The notes: generated from the sequence alone by a model not told the origin. A stretch of DNA of 64,000 nt from Datisca glomerata (GCA_003255025.1 QANY01011400.1:1240001-1304000), one strand, 5' to 3'. Positions 12,726-25,640 are shown, counted from the stretch's first letter. Translations and numbers: made by a program.

Positions 12726-13628
12726 CAAATCATATTCCACTAAACAAGCTTCAAGAACAAGTAAATCATATTTACCTTTCTTTTTCTGTTCGGAGAGATA
12801 CTTGTTACAGCTTCTCTTCCAATGAACTTCAACCCCACAGTAGAAACACTTTCCTTTGGGCTTGCTATCTTTCTTGTTCTTCTTGGCTTTCGGCGATGTC
12901 TTGGCTTTCCTTACTATTTTGTTATTACTCTTATCCTTACCATTGTTCTTCTTCCTTTCCTTGTTCTTAGCAATATTGGAAGAAGGCTTTTGCTCGATAA
13001 CATTTACCTCGCCCTCTTTGGTCATTCTAAGGTTGAGTGATTCAAAAGTCTACAGTTCATTCAACAATTGGGTCATGTTGAATTGTAATTTGTTCATAAC
13101 ATAGTTCGTTGTCAACGTAGAAAAAGCTAGTGTGAGTGACTCTAGTATGATGCTAACTTGAGTCTGCTCATCAATGGCCGTCCCACGTACTTCTGCCTCG
13201 TGTATTATGTTGATCATGTTCAAAACATGTTCTTGAACAGAATAACCCTTCCTCATCTTAGTTGTTATATAGCTCCTAGTGGCCTCATGACGACTTTGAT
13301 CATAATGCTACCCAATCATTGCTTGTACAGATTCAATAATCTCATAGGTAGTCTTCATGCTTTCATGTTTGGTTCTCAAAACATCATTCATGCTCACAAG
13401 CAGGTAACATTTCACCTTATTGTTTGATATGATCCAAGCATCATATTTATCCCTAACATTCTTAGGGGCGTTAGCAGCAGGCTCCTCAGGACATTTCTTA
13501 GTAAGAACGAACTTATGGTTCTCATAAATCAACAGTAAGTCCATATATGATTTCCAACATATGAAATTATCACCATTCAATTTCTCAAGTGCGAGTAAAG
13601 CAGTAATATGGTTGCACATGGTAGACAT
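12702..13628 (-). pseudogene. Copia A gag
   Basis: Nucleocapsid/capsid precursor on the element strand. It starts with MSTMCNHITALLALEKLNGDNF at 13628. Capsid-like sequence follows with WKSYMDLLLIYENHKFVL and DKYDAWIISNNKV, then after a break RKGYSVQEHVLNMINIIHEAE and the FSTLTTNYVMNKL segment (13050-13256). The last part is a lysine-rich stretch and a zinc knuckle CFYCGVEVHWKRSC (about 12810-12855) of the CX2CX4HX4C type. At least two frame breaks divide it. The upstream 13630-15383 is a long untranslated leader. Confidence 0.88.
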
Positions 13629-13629
13629 A

Positions 13630-15383
13630 ATATTGATAACTGAAATTTAAAACATACATGATTCAATATAATTGATAAATATCTAGAATTCAAAAAGTAA
13701 ACGTGATGCATTAATGCAATCATAATAAACACATAATTTAGTATTTACTAATCACGATAAAATAACCCAACGATTAATGTGCCGCCTTAGGTTCGGTGAG
13801 ATTAACCTCTGACTGTCTATGAGACATTCTCATCCTTATTAATTAAAACTTCAAATATATCATATTTTCTCTTTTAACAATAAGGTATTGCTTGTTTGGT
13901 CAAGTCATAACTATCCACATGAAAGCTTAATTGTGACTTTGTGAGTGTAACCTATAATTTCAGATTTCATGACTTCATTTGAATATGCCGCCTTAGGGTC
14001 GGTCAAAACTAAACTACATCACTTCCTCCTATCTTCTTTAGAAGTCCAACCTTGGTATTGTTACAGCTCGAAACCTTCCTTCTAAGTTCATTTAACTTTT
14101 TGAAACGCCTAAGTCATAATTAGGTGAACTTAGATTAACTAATTAATTATATTCATCAAACTTTTATAAAACTCTTTTACTAAAGTCGGTTAACCTAAAG
14201 GTTACTCTAGCCTTTAGTGTGGTGTGATTACTAAGTTTTAACTAGTTAAAACTTAGCAGTTTACATGCAATTGATTTCATAAAACAATACATATAAATAT
14301 ATAAGGACGATCCTAATAAATCATTTCTACAGATGAGATGCATGAGTAAATAAAATTGTGTGGGATTTTCGTGTATAGCATATGATCGACTAACACATGG
14401 ACATGTTATCAAACGTAATAATTAAATAATTATTTAAAAATTAAATAAATAATAATGAATCGAGTGACTATTAAGTATTTCTAAATTACAACCCTAGAAA
14501 TAAAAAAATAAAATTACAAAGCGGACTTCAAGTATACATATTTTCCAAATATTACCTTCTGCTCCTAATGTTCATTTTCATAATCTTCAAGCTTTGAACA
14601 AAACCCATTTTAATTAGAAAAACTATTTTTCTTAATTAAAATAATTTCTATAGCTATCCCTTTTAATATAGTTGACTTTGACTTAGTCAAATAAATATTT
14701 TATTTGATTCGGTCAAACTCAATCAACCTGTTAATTTTTAATTTTCATAAAATAGAAAATTAATGATTAATTTTAAAATTACATTCATTTCAAAATTTAA
14801 ATGGATAATTAAAAGAGTTTTGGTTTTAATGAAACACTTAGGTGATCGAGTTGGTTGCATGATTTGTTGGAAATTTTCCTAAAATGTGACCACAGTTGTC
14901 AACGACGATATGACTCTACGATCACCGCCCATCACCACTGGCAGCCGCCTACAGCGCCAGACAACCACTATTCACTACCGGTATAGTACCGTCAGTACTG
15001 TTCACCTCCACCAGAATAGTAAATTTCCTGTGTGAATAGTATTTTTACAGATGAACAGTGTTTTCACGGATGAACATTGTGTTTTCACATGAACAGTAAA
15101 TTTCTGCCGTTTGTCTCGTGCGTTATTCGTCTTCTCGCGTTCGGAATAATTAAAATCATATTCAAAATAAAATTACTAAAATTCCTACACTTCAATTCGG
15201 GTTACACAAGAACTAGAAAAATTTAAAATAAGACCTAACCCAATAATCACCATACAATTAATGATCCATTATTTTTCATACATTCAAAAAACATAAAAAC
15301 CATCCATCATCGTACATATCTTATATTATATGAATAATGCAAGAAAACCCACATAATATTTAACATATAAATATATAAAGACT
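13630..15383 (-). other. Copia A long 5' leader
   Basis: About 1.75 kb between primer binding site and gag, AT-rich with no gene. It has a GC-rich patch near 14900-15140 with repeats of GAACAGT/GAATAGT type. Similar patches occur in the leaders of copia B (36180-36370) and of the second family A copy (38760-38900 and 39110-39240). Confidence 0.7.
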
Positions 15384-15395
15384 GCTCTAATACCA
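15384..15395 (-). promoter_or_regulatory. Copia A primer binding site
   Basis: GCTCTAATACCA on the plus strand reads as TGGTATTAGAGC on the element strand. This is one base from TGGTATCAGAGC, the complement of the plant initiator tRNA-Met 3' end. It lies two bases inside the 5' LTR, as expected for copia. Confidence 0.9.
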
Positions 15396-15397
15396 CT

Positions 15398-17778
15398 TGT
15401 TGGTCGTCGCGGCGCGTGCGCAGAGGAAGCGTGGAGGTGGGTGACCTTTTAAAAAATTAAACTTTTAATAAAAATTGAATCCCATTTCAATCAGTCAAGA
15501 TCCATTATATATTTATAAGTTAAATCTACAACATATAAGGTTAAGAATCATATACATCTTGTAGTACATATCAATTGTCCTTGCAAAACTTGATCAATCC
15601 TCTGTTCCCACAAAATCGTTCCAAAAATCAATAGACTCTGAGATCCACACAAATATCTTCCAAGTCAATCCTCAACGCATAAAGGCATGTGTGGGCACGT
15701 AGAAAATTACAAGACATTTTTTCTGTCTCTAAATGTTCTCAACACATGAGATCTAGAGATTTACTGAGAATGACTTTAGTGAGATGATTCTCTAAAATAA
15801 CGTGATGATTATTCTTTTAGAGATTTGATTAATGTTTAAACACAGAAGAAAATCTCTTTGACACAAATCGCGTTCTCCTTTCAACTCTTGATTGATGAAC
15901 TGATGATCTAATCAACTGATTCTCTCCTCTATTTTTCAACAGCTTAGGCCATTAGAATAATATATGTATATATTCTAGATAATGGCGTATCATTTTTAAG
16001 GATAAACTAAAATAATATTTAATTATAAAATTCCCGTTCCCTCTTTTTCATTCACATCATTCTTTTGCTAGTTGTTGTTGGAAACATAGGAGGGAGCTCT
16101 TCCTGTATTTAGGATTTCGTATATATAGGCATCCTTATTAAGTCCAAACTAAACTGGAGTTCAAACTCAAATGATTCCACATGAAAGAGTACTCTCTCTT
16201 CTTGGGGTTCCAATTGTAGTGGGACCCACTATAATTGTGCACAACTGCGGTGCCACACGGCATTGTACCTCATGGCACCACTGTAGTGCCTTGTGGCACT
16301 ACAATGTTGCACACTCACTACTGTAGTGTCATTTGGTACCACATTAGTTCGTGTCTATTTCTGATACCCTATCAATGATTGACACGTGGTACTTACTGTG
16401 AATTAAATATTTATTTTAATTAGATAATTATCTAAATATCAATTAATTTAAAATTAACATATCTGATTATCCCTATCAACTAACTTATCTGTTATTTTAC
16501 AAATAACAGATTTAGTTGATTTAAATTATTATCGAATAATAATTTAATTATCTAATTTCACAAATTAGATATTCTGTCTCACTTATCAATAATTAAAAAA
16601 TCATTAATTATATATATAAAATTTCTGAAAGTTATATTTAAATATGTAAATAATTCAATTAATTAATCCTTAATTAATTAATCACACATAATTATCTCAT
16701 AATTATGTACTTGCCCCATAATAAAAAATCTTTTTACAAGTTAGTCCTTTTCTCATGTCCTGAAATACTCATACCCTAGACAGTGTAGTATAGAGGTGAC
16801 TTGGGGACCATGAACCTATAATCCTAAGCTTTAATAAACTAGATTATTAATTAAACTCTTTAATTAAATAGTCTTATTTATTAATTCTATTATTACTCCA
16901 CTATAAATATGGAATTGCACTCTTAGAGATTATAGAATGTATTTACAGAGTATTCTCATCTAGTCCACTAACATAATCATTTCATGTAGTTCTATCCTCT
17001 AATTATTGGTTCGTAAATTAGCACTGGTCAAAATTAGCATTTTACTCTTCTAATTACCGTTTGATCTTTAAGTACTATTAATCCACTAGTGAATGGTTAA
17101 TTTATAATCTTATTATAAATTTGAGCTCAATAACCATTCAGTTTCATAATTAACACTTAAGAGAACCAATATACGATTCTTTAGGAAAACTTAGATTCCA
17201 AATCTTGTAAGATCATGTCCTCAGTCATCCACATCACTGGATCTTCAAAATAAAAGTCATTAGCTTGATTAACAAAGCATCCTTAACGAGTGAATTAAAA
17301 GATCCAGTAGACATGCATAGGTGTTCATGACTACTCAAGATTTAGACTGATCTACATATGATCATCGAATTAATGTGTATTAAATATGATAAATGATACG
17401 TTAATAAATACATTAATTCACATCGGTCCTGTCATATATAATCTTATTATATAAAGTACTTTTACTAAGATGTCTATCAACATCAATGATCCGGATCTAG
17501 ATCACATGCATTCATAATACTTAGTGAACCATACTAGCAACCATTTATTAAAGATTTCATATTTTAATATGTTGCTGATAATTTTATTCATTATCTATAA
17601 TGTTAATCTTCTTGTACTTTTATGAGACCAGAGTCTCATTAATGAATATGGATATTTTAGATATTTATATAAATTATTCAACAATAATTTAAAAGAATAA
17701 TTATAAGAAAAATGTAATCCTCTTTAAATTTCATATCAAAATATCAATACACATGCTTTGAGGGCATAACCCTTAACA
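15398..17778 (-). repeat. Copia A 5' LTR with TATA-bearing extra segment
   Basis: 2381 bases from TGTTGG to ...CTTAACA on the plus strand. It aligns with the 3' LTR except for an extra segment of about 178 bases at roughly 16033-16211, flanked by TTCC on both sides. On the element strand this segment contains CCTATATATACG, a good TATA box, followed by a pyrimidine/purine initiator-like context. The other two LTRs of the family in this window lack it. Confidence 0.9.
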
Positions 17779-17783
17779 GAAAA
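17779..17783. repeat. Target-site duplication of copia A, right
   Basis: GAAAA, identical to 7489-7493. Confidence 0.9.
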
Positions 17784-18142
17784 AGCATTAGACCCCACAA
17801 ATGACATCCTTTGTCATACTTTGTCTTACTTGAAAATTCATCACCCTCTTTTAGAGCTTTTGTTACTAAAGTAAAACTCATATAATTCTAAAACACTATT
17901 GAAGAGGCATTAAAGAGAAAATATCAGAGAATGATAATGCGTGAGGAAATGAGGGCCTTGGATAAGAATACAACACAGGAGATTGTTGAGGTAGCAAGAG
18001 TAAAGAAACTAGTGGGTGTAAGTGGGTATTCACTTTGAAACAAGAGTAGATGGAACATTAGACTGATATAAATTACTCAGGCATATCAGATAGATTACTA
18101 GTAGTCATTTTCTCCTGTAGCAAAAGTGAATACTATTTGAGT
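17784..18142 (+). pseudogene. Copia C, RT N-terminal segment
   Basis: Continuation of copia C after the copia A insertion. Broken frames read SPSFRAFVTKVN, then the linker to RT with EEMRALDKNTTQEIVEVA. They continue with KKLVGV and SPVAKVNTI just before the CACTA insertion. In the copia family this stretch precedes VLLSLAANLDW, which is found beyond the CACTA element at 23391. Several stops interrupt the frame. Confidence 0.88.
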
Positions 18143-18460
18143 CACTACTACAATTTTAGGCTATGATGACAGCTAAATTTATTTACGATGACAGTTTCTT
18201 CAAACCTATCATTGGAAAATAGGCGTTGAAGAGGGAAAAACATATTTTTAGCTAAGATGACATACCTGTCATAATAGATTAAGATATCATGACATGTTTT
18301 ATTTGCACTGTCATAAAAAGATGTACTTAAGTTATATGGTATTGAGAGAGACATTGTAATAGATACATAACAGGTCATGATGTTTTATTTAATTAAAACT
18401 ATGTCATTTTTTATACCCCAAACCCTAACCCAATCCCATTCATTTTGTTTACTCTACCCG

Positions 18461-18495
<35 letters not shown>

Positions 18496-21400
18496 GCTCA
18501 CCCTCTCTCTCCTGATCTCTCTCTCTCTTTATTTTTCTAAGATCGAGCTTCTTTTGTCCCTTCAGCCGTGATTGATAGGTTAGGGTTTGGAGTTGGTTAG
18601 GCGTGTGACAAGCGAAGGTTGTTGGCTCATTGTGTTTGGTCTCTGAGATACGTGGGTCCTCTTTACATCTCACTAGGATGGTGAGCCCTCATTTTCTATT
18701 TTCTCTTCCTTGTTCCTCAAATCGCTTGATGTTGTGTTCTTATTGGTGGGGACTTTATGAATTTGTGCAAGACTTAGCCATCGGTTGAACTTTGTTAGAT
18801 TTGTGTTCATATCCCTTTTATTGTTCCACTCTCGTCGTTCCGTAGAGTTCTTGCCAGGACATTCTTTAATCTATTTCGTGAGAGTTATTCTGGTGAAATC
18901 GTAATAGCTCCTCACTCCAATGTTTGTTTGATTTCAATTAATTTTGATTTCTATTTGGGATTTTGTATTTCAAAATAAAATGGGATAACATGTCGAATCT
19001 CAAAATTTTCATTCTACAGGTGAAATGGTTATGTCGACTTCAAAATCATAATCTATCACTCTATTATGGTGAAATTTTAAATCTGATCCTTGATTGTTTG
19101 GGTTTAGTTTTCTGGTTCCTTACTATTTTGTAGTCTAAGTGGTTAATCATTCGTTGCATGTGGCTTTCAGATACGTAATCACTTTTATCTTTTGTGCATG
19201 AGGAAATACAAAGGAACCTCCATTGTTGAACATTATAGGAGCTTGGAGAAGAAGGTGAAATTTTAAGTTTAAACTTGGTATTGTGGTACTGGTTATATTT
19301 TGGTGATGCCTAGAATATTTTGGGTTGTTCTTGAAAGATTAAATGTTGGATTAAGGAGCAACCATGTTTAAAATTCTTGAATTTTAGTTGTGAAGAATGA
19401 TTTTTTCATAAATGATAGTTATTTGGAGAAAATGTTTGACGATGGTTAGTTTAATCTCTTTAAGGCCATAATTCATTTGCAAAAAATGGTTGACATGGTG
19501 AGTTTAATCTCTCATAGGCCATTATTCTTAGTGTTATCTTTTTCAAGGGGGTGAACTGTGTGAGAAAGAAATGCAACGTGCAATCCCATGCCTTGAATCT
19601 AAGCCGAAAGCAAAGAAATTTAAGTAAATGGGGATTATGGAAATGGGAGACTATAGGATGGGAATGAATTGGTGCTTTTGATATATGCTACCTGCTGATC
19701 AATTTACATGAACCCCAAAAAAATTATTGATTTACTGCTATGTTTTAAATTTGAAATACTTTGACTAGTCCAATCATTTCTGTAGAGATCCTAGAAAAAG
19801 AGTATACCATATATTTTGCCCCAGATAATTTGTAGTATTACAAATGGGCACATGGTTTAGTCTATGACTTCAAATCTACTATATTTAGATAATCAATTAT
19901 TGCCAATTTGGTTAATGGTGGCAATGAAACACCAATTTTATTTTGTTACTCAAGTGTAGTTTAGAACAAGTGACATGCATCAATCTTCATAGGAAGAATG
20001 TAAGTAGGAGATGAGAATGTAAGTACATGTTATCTGCATAAATTTACCTCTCGAATGACAATCGGTCAGCTGATGGAGTTTGTGATATTGACACTTCTCC
20101 AGTTGTGTGCTAACAGTGTAAAGAATAAAGGGTTTCTTGTGAGGGAAGATAGGATACCCCATTTGCTTTCCATTTCTCAGGCTGGAAGTATTCGAGCTAA
20201 GCCACAAGGTAATTTATGCATATGGTTTTCATTGTCATTATTAGGGAGCTCATTAACTCTTAATAAACTATATGCTTGATGATAAATCTATTGCATAACC
20301 CTCTCATCTTGTGAATTTATGACTGAGTTTACTTGTTTGCTTTCTTTTTCAGGTTAAAACACTTCTTGGGTATTTGAAAGAACAAAGACAAGAAGCATTG
20401 AATGTGGTGTAGCTTCTACTGCATAGAGAGATAAATTTTATGAGGTTGAGTAAATCATGATTTATGTATAAAGTTCTATTTATAGTTAATTGTAAAGAGT
20501 GCCTGAGAAATATAAGGGAATGTTGCAGAATGGAGAAGAGTAGTCAAAGTAATGAACTTAGAGTTAACCATTAGTTGTATGATTTAAATTAGGTGTTGGG
20601 GTTTTCTTTTTGTCATTGTCATTGACATTTTTTTGATAGATATAGAGTACAATTTGGTTTTTGGAGGGCTTTTGGTTTGATGAATTAGTCAGGTGTTTTC
20701 CTAGATCTAGGAGATATGAGTACCAATTTATGGTTTTTGGTAGTGAAGATTCAATGGCGTTTGCTTCAAATTGTTTCCAAAATCTTTCATAGACCATTTA
20801 AATGTCTGAAAAGGTTTTGAATATATTTTGTTGTGTATGAGTTGCTGGGCAAATGTCACTGACATTTGTTTTAAAAACTGTGATCGAGAGGTATTATGAG
20901 TTGCAGGGCAAATGTCACTGGCATTTTTTTTTAAAAACTGTCATCGAGAAGTATTGTTACCTCTCGATGATAGTTTTTTAATGAAATGACGTGTAAGAAT
21001 TTTATTAATTATAGCAATGATATATAATTAATAAGAGACTATAACACTTTTTAAGGGTGAAAGACTCAAAAAATCGGGCTAGTTAAGTAGTTTTAGCTTC
21101 ATATCACGTTATATGATTCGACAGTAGAGATACTCCGGTACTGGACTATTATATATGTACGACATAAATATCCTCTGACAGATATATCTTCTTAAAAATG
21201 CTTTTTCTGCATCAGTGTACTTTTTAAGCTTACAGTAGCTTCCTCCATTCATAATGAGGAATCTAATCCCACTTAACATCTTGTAATCGTGTGTTTCAGT
21301 AAATTCTAGTTGGAATCCCCCCTCCCCAAATTAAAAAGTCACTCTAATTTGTTGTTATGTGGTGAATTTTCTATTGCAGTGGACTTTCCATCCATTCATT

Positions 21401-23387
21401 TTCAAGTCTAAAAAGATCTACACAGCTCTGGTGCGGTGCAGGGTTCTAGCATTTTTAGGTGTAAGTAATGATTTTATTTCATGCTTAGAAATGTTAATTA
21501 ACTCTTTCTAACAAGAGGTAATCGTATTTATATAACTTGTTGGTTGTTTCTTCTCTGCAATGAATATATTTTCACCTACAAAATGATGAAAATGATGATG
21601 ACTCAGAATCAACATAAGCTTATCTAGAGACTTAAAATAATTGTGCAAACTCCCAAAAGTCTAAAGTTTGCTAGTCATGTAATTTAGGTGCCAAACCGAT
21701 TAAAAGTAACCAAACCAAATATGTTAGTGCTGAACACAACATCATTGATTATTTGCTATGTTTAGAATCTGATGCAGTTATGAGAAAGGACTCTACATTT
21801 ATAGCTAGTATTAGGAATCCAATAGCATCTATATTACTAGATTTCTTGTTTTGACTATTGCTTTGTACAAATAGAAGCCAAATAGTTGCCCGCTCTATTG
21901 CATGCATAAATAAACATGCTAGAAAAAATAAGTTGTAGACCGTAGCTCAGTTCAGTATGATCCCTGCCTTCTTGTTTATAGATTATGTAGTTGTAAGTTT
22001 CCCAATGGATGAAACTCTTTCGATATTTTGAACCGAAATGTGTTGTGCAGTAGAAAAGACATATGAGAAATCTTTACTAACTGATTGTATAATCTATAAG
22101 TATTCATATTGGATGTGATTTTGGCAAAAACAAGGGAAAGGCGTTTATTTGTAGTAGTACAGAAAAAGTTATTTTATATGCTCATATTTGAAAAATTGAT
22201 TGTAGTGTAACCAGTAAATGCTAGTAAGTATTGCTTTGTGATTCTTCTACAACATAGTATCATAGTACTCTTATGCTAATGGGGAATTAAAATTAAGACA
22301 AAGAAAAGTAGGAGGAAAAGTAAAAGAATGAGAAAGAGATTAAAGGAAATTGTTGTAAATTCGATTTGCACGCTAATTTTCCTTTTCATTTCTACTAAAA
22401 CCAAACAATAAACATTATATTCTCAACCATTTATTTTCATATCCTCCACATTTTCTAAAATATATAGATTAGAATGTTAACTAAGTTTAAAAACATAGAG
22501 TTCCATTTGGCGTTGCTAAAGTTTTTATACCTCCCCCATCCCCGCCTTCTCCCTACAGGTTGGCTTTGAAATGCTGATTTGCTTCACTTTTTTCTTGATA
22601 AGATGTGTTGTGTTTAGTATCATTTGACTTAACAATCTAAATATATATCCGAAGTTTTACAAATCATCAAGACGTCTATTCCTGTTTATCTTGTAGGTTG
22701 CTTTCTCAGCATTTGATAAAGATGCAATTTTGGATGTATTGTATCATTCTATCCTGAACTTAATATACTACATGGTAAGTTTTAGGTCTTTCCTATAGAC
22801 GGACCAGTTAGATTCCTTTATTATTCCCTGTAGTAAAGGTTTCTTATTACAAAGGCTATAATATTAGTGGTCTGGTGAGACTTGGAAACAATGACTGTAA
22901 TATTAGTGGTCTAATGACAATAATGAGGAGATGAAGAGCTGTCATAGTTTGAGAAGATGAAGGAATGTCATAGAAAGATATTTTTTTCCTTTATAGTATT
23001 AATGGTCTGGTGGTTCTTTAAGCACATTGAAATACTCTGTTTGCAGGTGAGACCTGGAAAGTATGGTTGTCATATTACTGATGATAATATTGAGGGGATG
23101 AAAGGCTATCGTAGAAACATAGATTTTTGCCTTTCCATGATAGGGATTTTTTTTATAAAAAAATGACCCTTTAATGACGAGGATTTCCCGTCATTAAATG
23201 TGTATTTGCAGCACCTATAATGACGGGCAATCCCCGTCATCAAAAGTGTTTTGGCAGCACCTTTTGACGAAAGTTTTTTATCAAATGAGTTTAGATGTAA
23301 GCCTGATAGATGATAGTCGCATCCCTGTTATTAAAGGTTTTTTATGATGGGTTTTCACTGTCATATAAGCCTCATTTTGTAGTAATG
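18143..23387. mobile_element. CACTA (En/Spm-like) element 1, non-autonomous
   Basis: Left end CACTACTACAATTTTAGGCT at 18143. The right end, read inward on the minus strand, is CATTACTACAAAATGAGGCT at 23387. The 3-bp target duplication AGT is at 18140-18142 and 23388-23390. Subterminal repeats around ATGACAG/CTGTCAT and GATGACGGG-type motifs cluster within about 250 bases of each end, as in CACTA elements. No transposase is recognisable in the 5.2 kb. The interior has a (CT)n tract (18463-18528) and intron-like DNA with short exon-like pieces near 20055-20210, 20350-20420 and 22690-22770. These could be captured gene fragments but were not assigned. Confidence 0.9.
20834..20990. repeat. Internal direct and inverted repeat in CACTA element 1
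   Basis: A roughly 60-base block (GAGTTGC, GGGCAAATGTCACTG, then TTTTAAAAACTGT and ATCGAGA) occurs twice in tandem at about 20838-20897 and 20898-20957. It is followed by a partial inverted copy (CCTCTCGATGATAGTTTTTTA) to about 20983. Such internal repeats resemble the subterminal repeats and may mark an older transposon end inside the element. Confidence 0.65.
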
Positions 23388-23390
23388 AGT

Positions 23391-24382
23391 ATTACTCTCT
23401 TTAACAGCCAATTTAGACTGGAAGTTACAACAACTTGATGTAAAAAATACTTTTCTATAGGTGATGACGTCATTGTAACTGAAAATGACATGGAAGAGAT
23501 AAGAAAATTGAAGGAGTATGTGGCAAGGGATTTTGAGATAAAGGACATAGGAAAATCGAAATATTTCCTAGGTATTGAAGTAGCTCACTAGGGTTATTCA
23601 TCTTAAAACACAAATATATTCTTGTTATTCTCAAAGAAACTAGAATACTAGGGTGCGGTGCAAACGAGCTGGAGCCATTGTTGAGCAGAATCATAAAGTG
23701 GGTGAAAATGGGGGGGGGGGGATGAGAGAAATAGGAAGCTATTAAGTACTTGTGGGGTCTCCTTATCTCATACCAGGCCTAATGTAGCTTATTTTATGAG
23801 TGTGGTGAGTCTGTTCATGCATAACCTACAAGAGTCTCACATGGAAGCAGTTTACAGGATCCTTAGGAACTTCAGGGAAATGAATTCTCTTTCTAAGGAA
23901 TGATAAAACTGAATTATCCTACATTGATGTTGATTGGATGGTTCTGTAGTTGATAGAAAATCAACATTCTGGTACTACACCATCTTAGAAGGAAACCTTA
24001 TCACTTCGAGGAGAAAGAAGCAGTAACGAGGTCTAGTGTAGAACTAGAATTCATATATATTTCACGTGGAACATGCGAGGTCATTTGGTTAAAAATCATC
24101 CTGACATATCTTAGGATAATAAGGAAGGACCAATGAGACTCCACTATGACATCAAGTCAATAATTAGTTTGCACACAAATCGATGCATGATGATTGCAAA
24201 AAACATGGTGAAAATAATAGATGTTTTATAAAAGAAAATATTGGAAGTGGTTTGATACATGTATCTTACATTTCTACTTATAATCAATTGGAAGGTATAC
24301 TAACAAAATGATTAGCTAGTCAAACTTTTCAGAGTATCTCGAGCAAGCATGGAATGGAAACCATTTACCATCTAAGGGGGAG
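23391..24382 (+). pseudogene. Copia C, RT and RNase H with internal deletion
   Basis: Begins VLLSLTANLDWKLQQLDVKNTFL, exactly continuing the frame cut at 18142. Near 23457-23463 it jumps directly to DDVIVTENDMEEIRKLKEYV, so the RT fingers/palm between the DVKNAFL-type motif and the YVDD box (roughly 90-100 codons in relatives) are missing. Then follow DFEIKDIGKSKYFLGIEVAH, the connection region (LSHTRPNVAYFMSV) and RNase H remnants up to about 24370. A purine tract CTAAGGGGGAG lies just before the LTR. A run of twelve or so G residues at about 23710-23721 is a local oddity. Confidence 0.87.
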
Positions 24383-24608
24383 TGTTAAGGATTGCAAAGA
24401 TATGGTTTTTGGAAGATATTCCATGTTTAATTCCTTAGACAGTTGTGTTATTCTCTCATTTCTTATGTAAATAGATTTAGGACTAATAGAGAATAGTATA
24501 AAATTATTTAGGCGATTATTTGTAATCTTTTCATTATTTTAAACCATTGTAACTAGATTTATAGACATGGTTTTTCCTTTATTGTTAATACTAAGAAAGA
24601 TCCATTCA
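24383..24608 (+). repeat. Copia C 3' LTR
   Basis: 226 bases from TGTTAAGGATTGC, directly after the purine tract, to ...GATCCATTCA. The end is placed where copia D coding sequence begins (ATATGTCAATGAC, corresponding to YVDD of D). No second copy is present in the window because the 5' half of copia C is truncated. Confidence 0.78.
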
Positions 24609-25640
24609 ATATGTCAATGACACACTACTTTCTAGTAGCGATATAAGCTAATTGCTCAAGACCAAGAGATTTATAACTAAGAATTTAAAATGAAAGATCT
24701 TGGGGATACTTCTTTGTCTTAGGAGTACAGATACATCGAGATCGCTCTCTAGATATCTTTGGGTTATCATAAAAGAGTTTTATTGAATGAGTTCTGGCTA
24801 GATTTGGCATGAATAATTGTCATCTAGGAGATAATCTCATTGCTAAAGGAGACAAATTTAGTCACAGTCAGAGTCCAAAAATGAGATTGAAAATAAAGAC
24901 ATGCAAAAGGTTCATTATTTGTCAGCAATAGGGAGTCCATATATGCTTAACTGCTGGACTATGTATGCGTTTGGATTTAACGTTCATAGTATGAATGTTG
25001 GGACGACATTTAAGTAATACCGGGATGGATCATTGGAAAGCAGTCGAACATGTTATGTGATATTGACAGAGAATAAAAGACTACATAATCTCTTATCGAA
25101 AATTAGATTAGTTAGAGATCGTTGGGTATTCTTATTCTGATTATCCCAAATGTCAAGATAATAAGAGCCATATCAGGCTATATTTATCTGGTAGTTGAAG
25201 TTTCAATTCCATGGAAAAGTGATAAGAAGATAGTGATAGGTCCATCTACCAGATGAGGTATCCAATCATGGGAATCGACTGCGAAACTTTATCATTAGGC
25301 TGTGTATTACGAATTGCATTGAAAGAGACCGTTGAAGATATATTGTGACAATAAATTGGTTGTACTATATTCCAACAACAACAAAAACTCTACGAAGTCG
25401 AAACACATAGATATCAAGTTTTTATTGTCAAATAGAGAGTTTAAAGTCACCAAATGTGTATAGAGCTTACAAGGACAAACTCTATGATTGCAAATATGCT
25501 CACCAAGGGTTTGCTGCCCAAGGTGTTTCTTGAGCATACTGCTTATATGGGTGTTGTGTTAATTGATGATGTTCTGGTTTTATCAAAGTTCATGTTTTGG
25601 ATGGTTTTTTGCTTAGACACAGATTAACGTTTAATATTTT
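24609..25640 (+). pseudogene. Copia D, RT (from YVDD on) and RNase H remnant
   Basis: A different copia family into which C inserted. It starts at codons reading YVNDTLLSSSDI, where the family has YVDDILLASSDI. Then come MKDLGD, VLGVQIHRDRSLDI, the RT thumb with GMNNCHLGD and the connection region. RNase H remnants follow with SKSKHIDIKFLLSNRE near 25390-25440 and the typical C-terminus near 25500-25560. Stops and frameshifts are frequent. Upstream domains are not in the window. Confidence 0.85.

Larger units (their letters stand above)
7494..17778 (-). mobile_element. Copia A, complete Ty1/copia element with long LTRs
   Basis: A 10.3-kb LTR retrotransposon on the minus strand inserted into copia C. 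It has two LTRs of over 2 kb (7494-9661 and 15398-17778), a purine tract next to the 3' LTR, and a primer binding site next to the 5' LTR matching the 3' end of plant initiator tRNA-Met. The gag-PR-INT-RT-RNase H order is that of copia. The flanking duplication is GAAAA on both sides. All coding domains are present but carry stops and frameshifts, so it is not autonomous now. A second, truncated copy of the family lies at 36712-41546. Confidence 0.93.
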
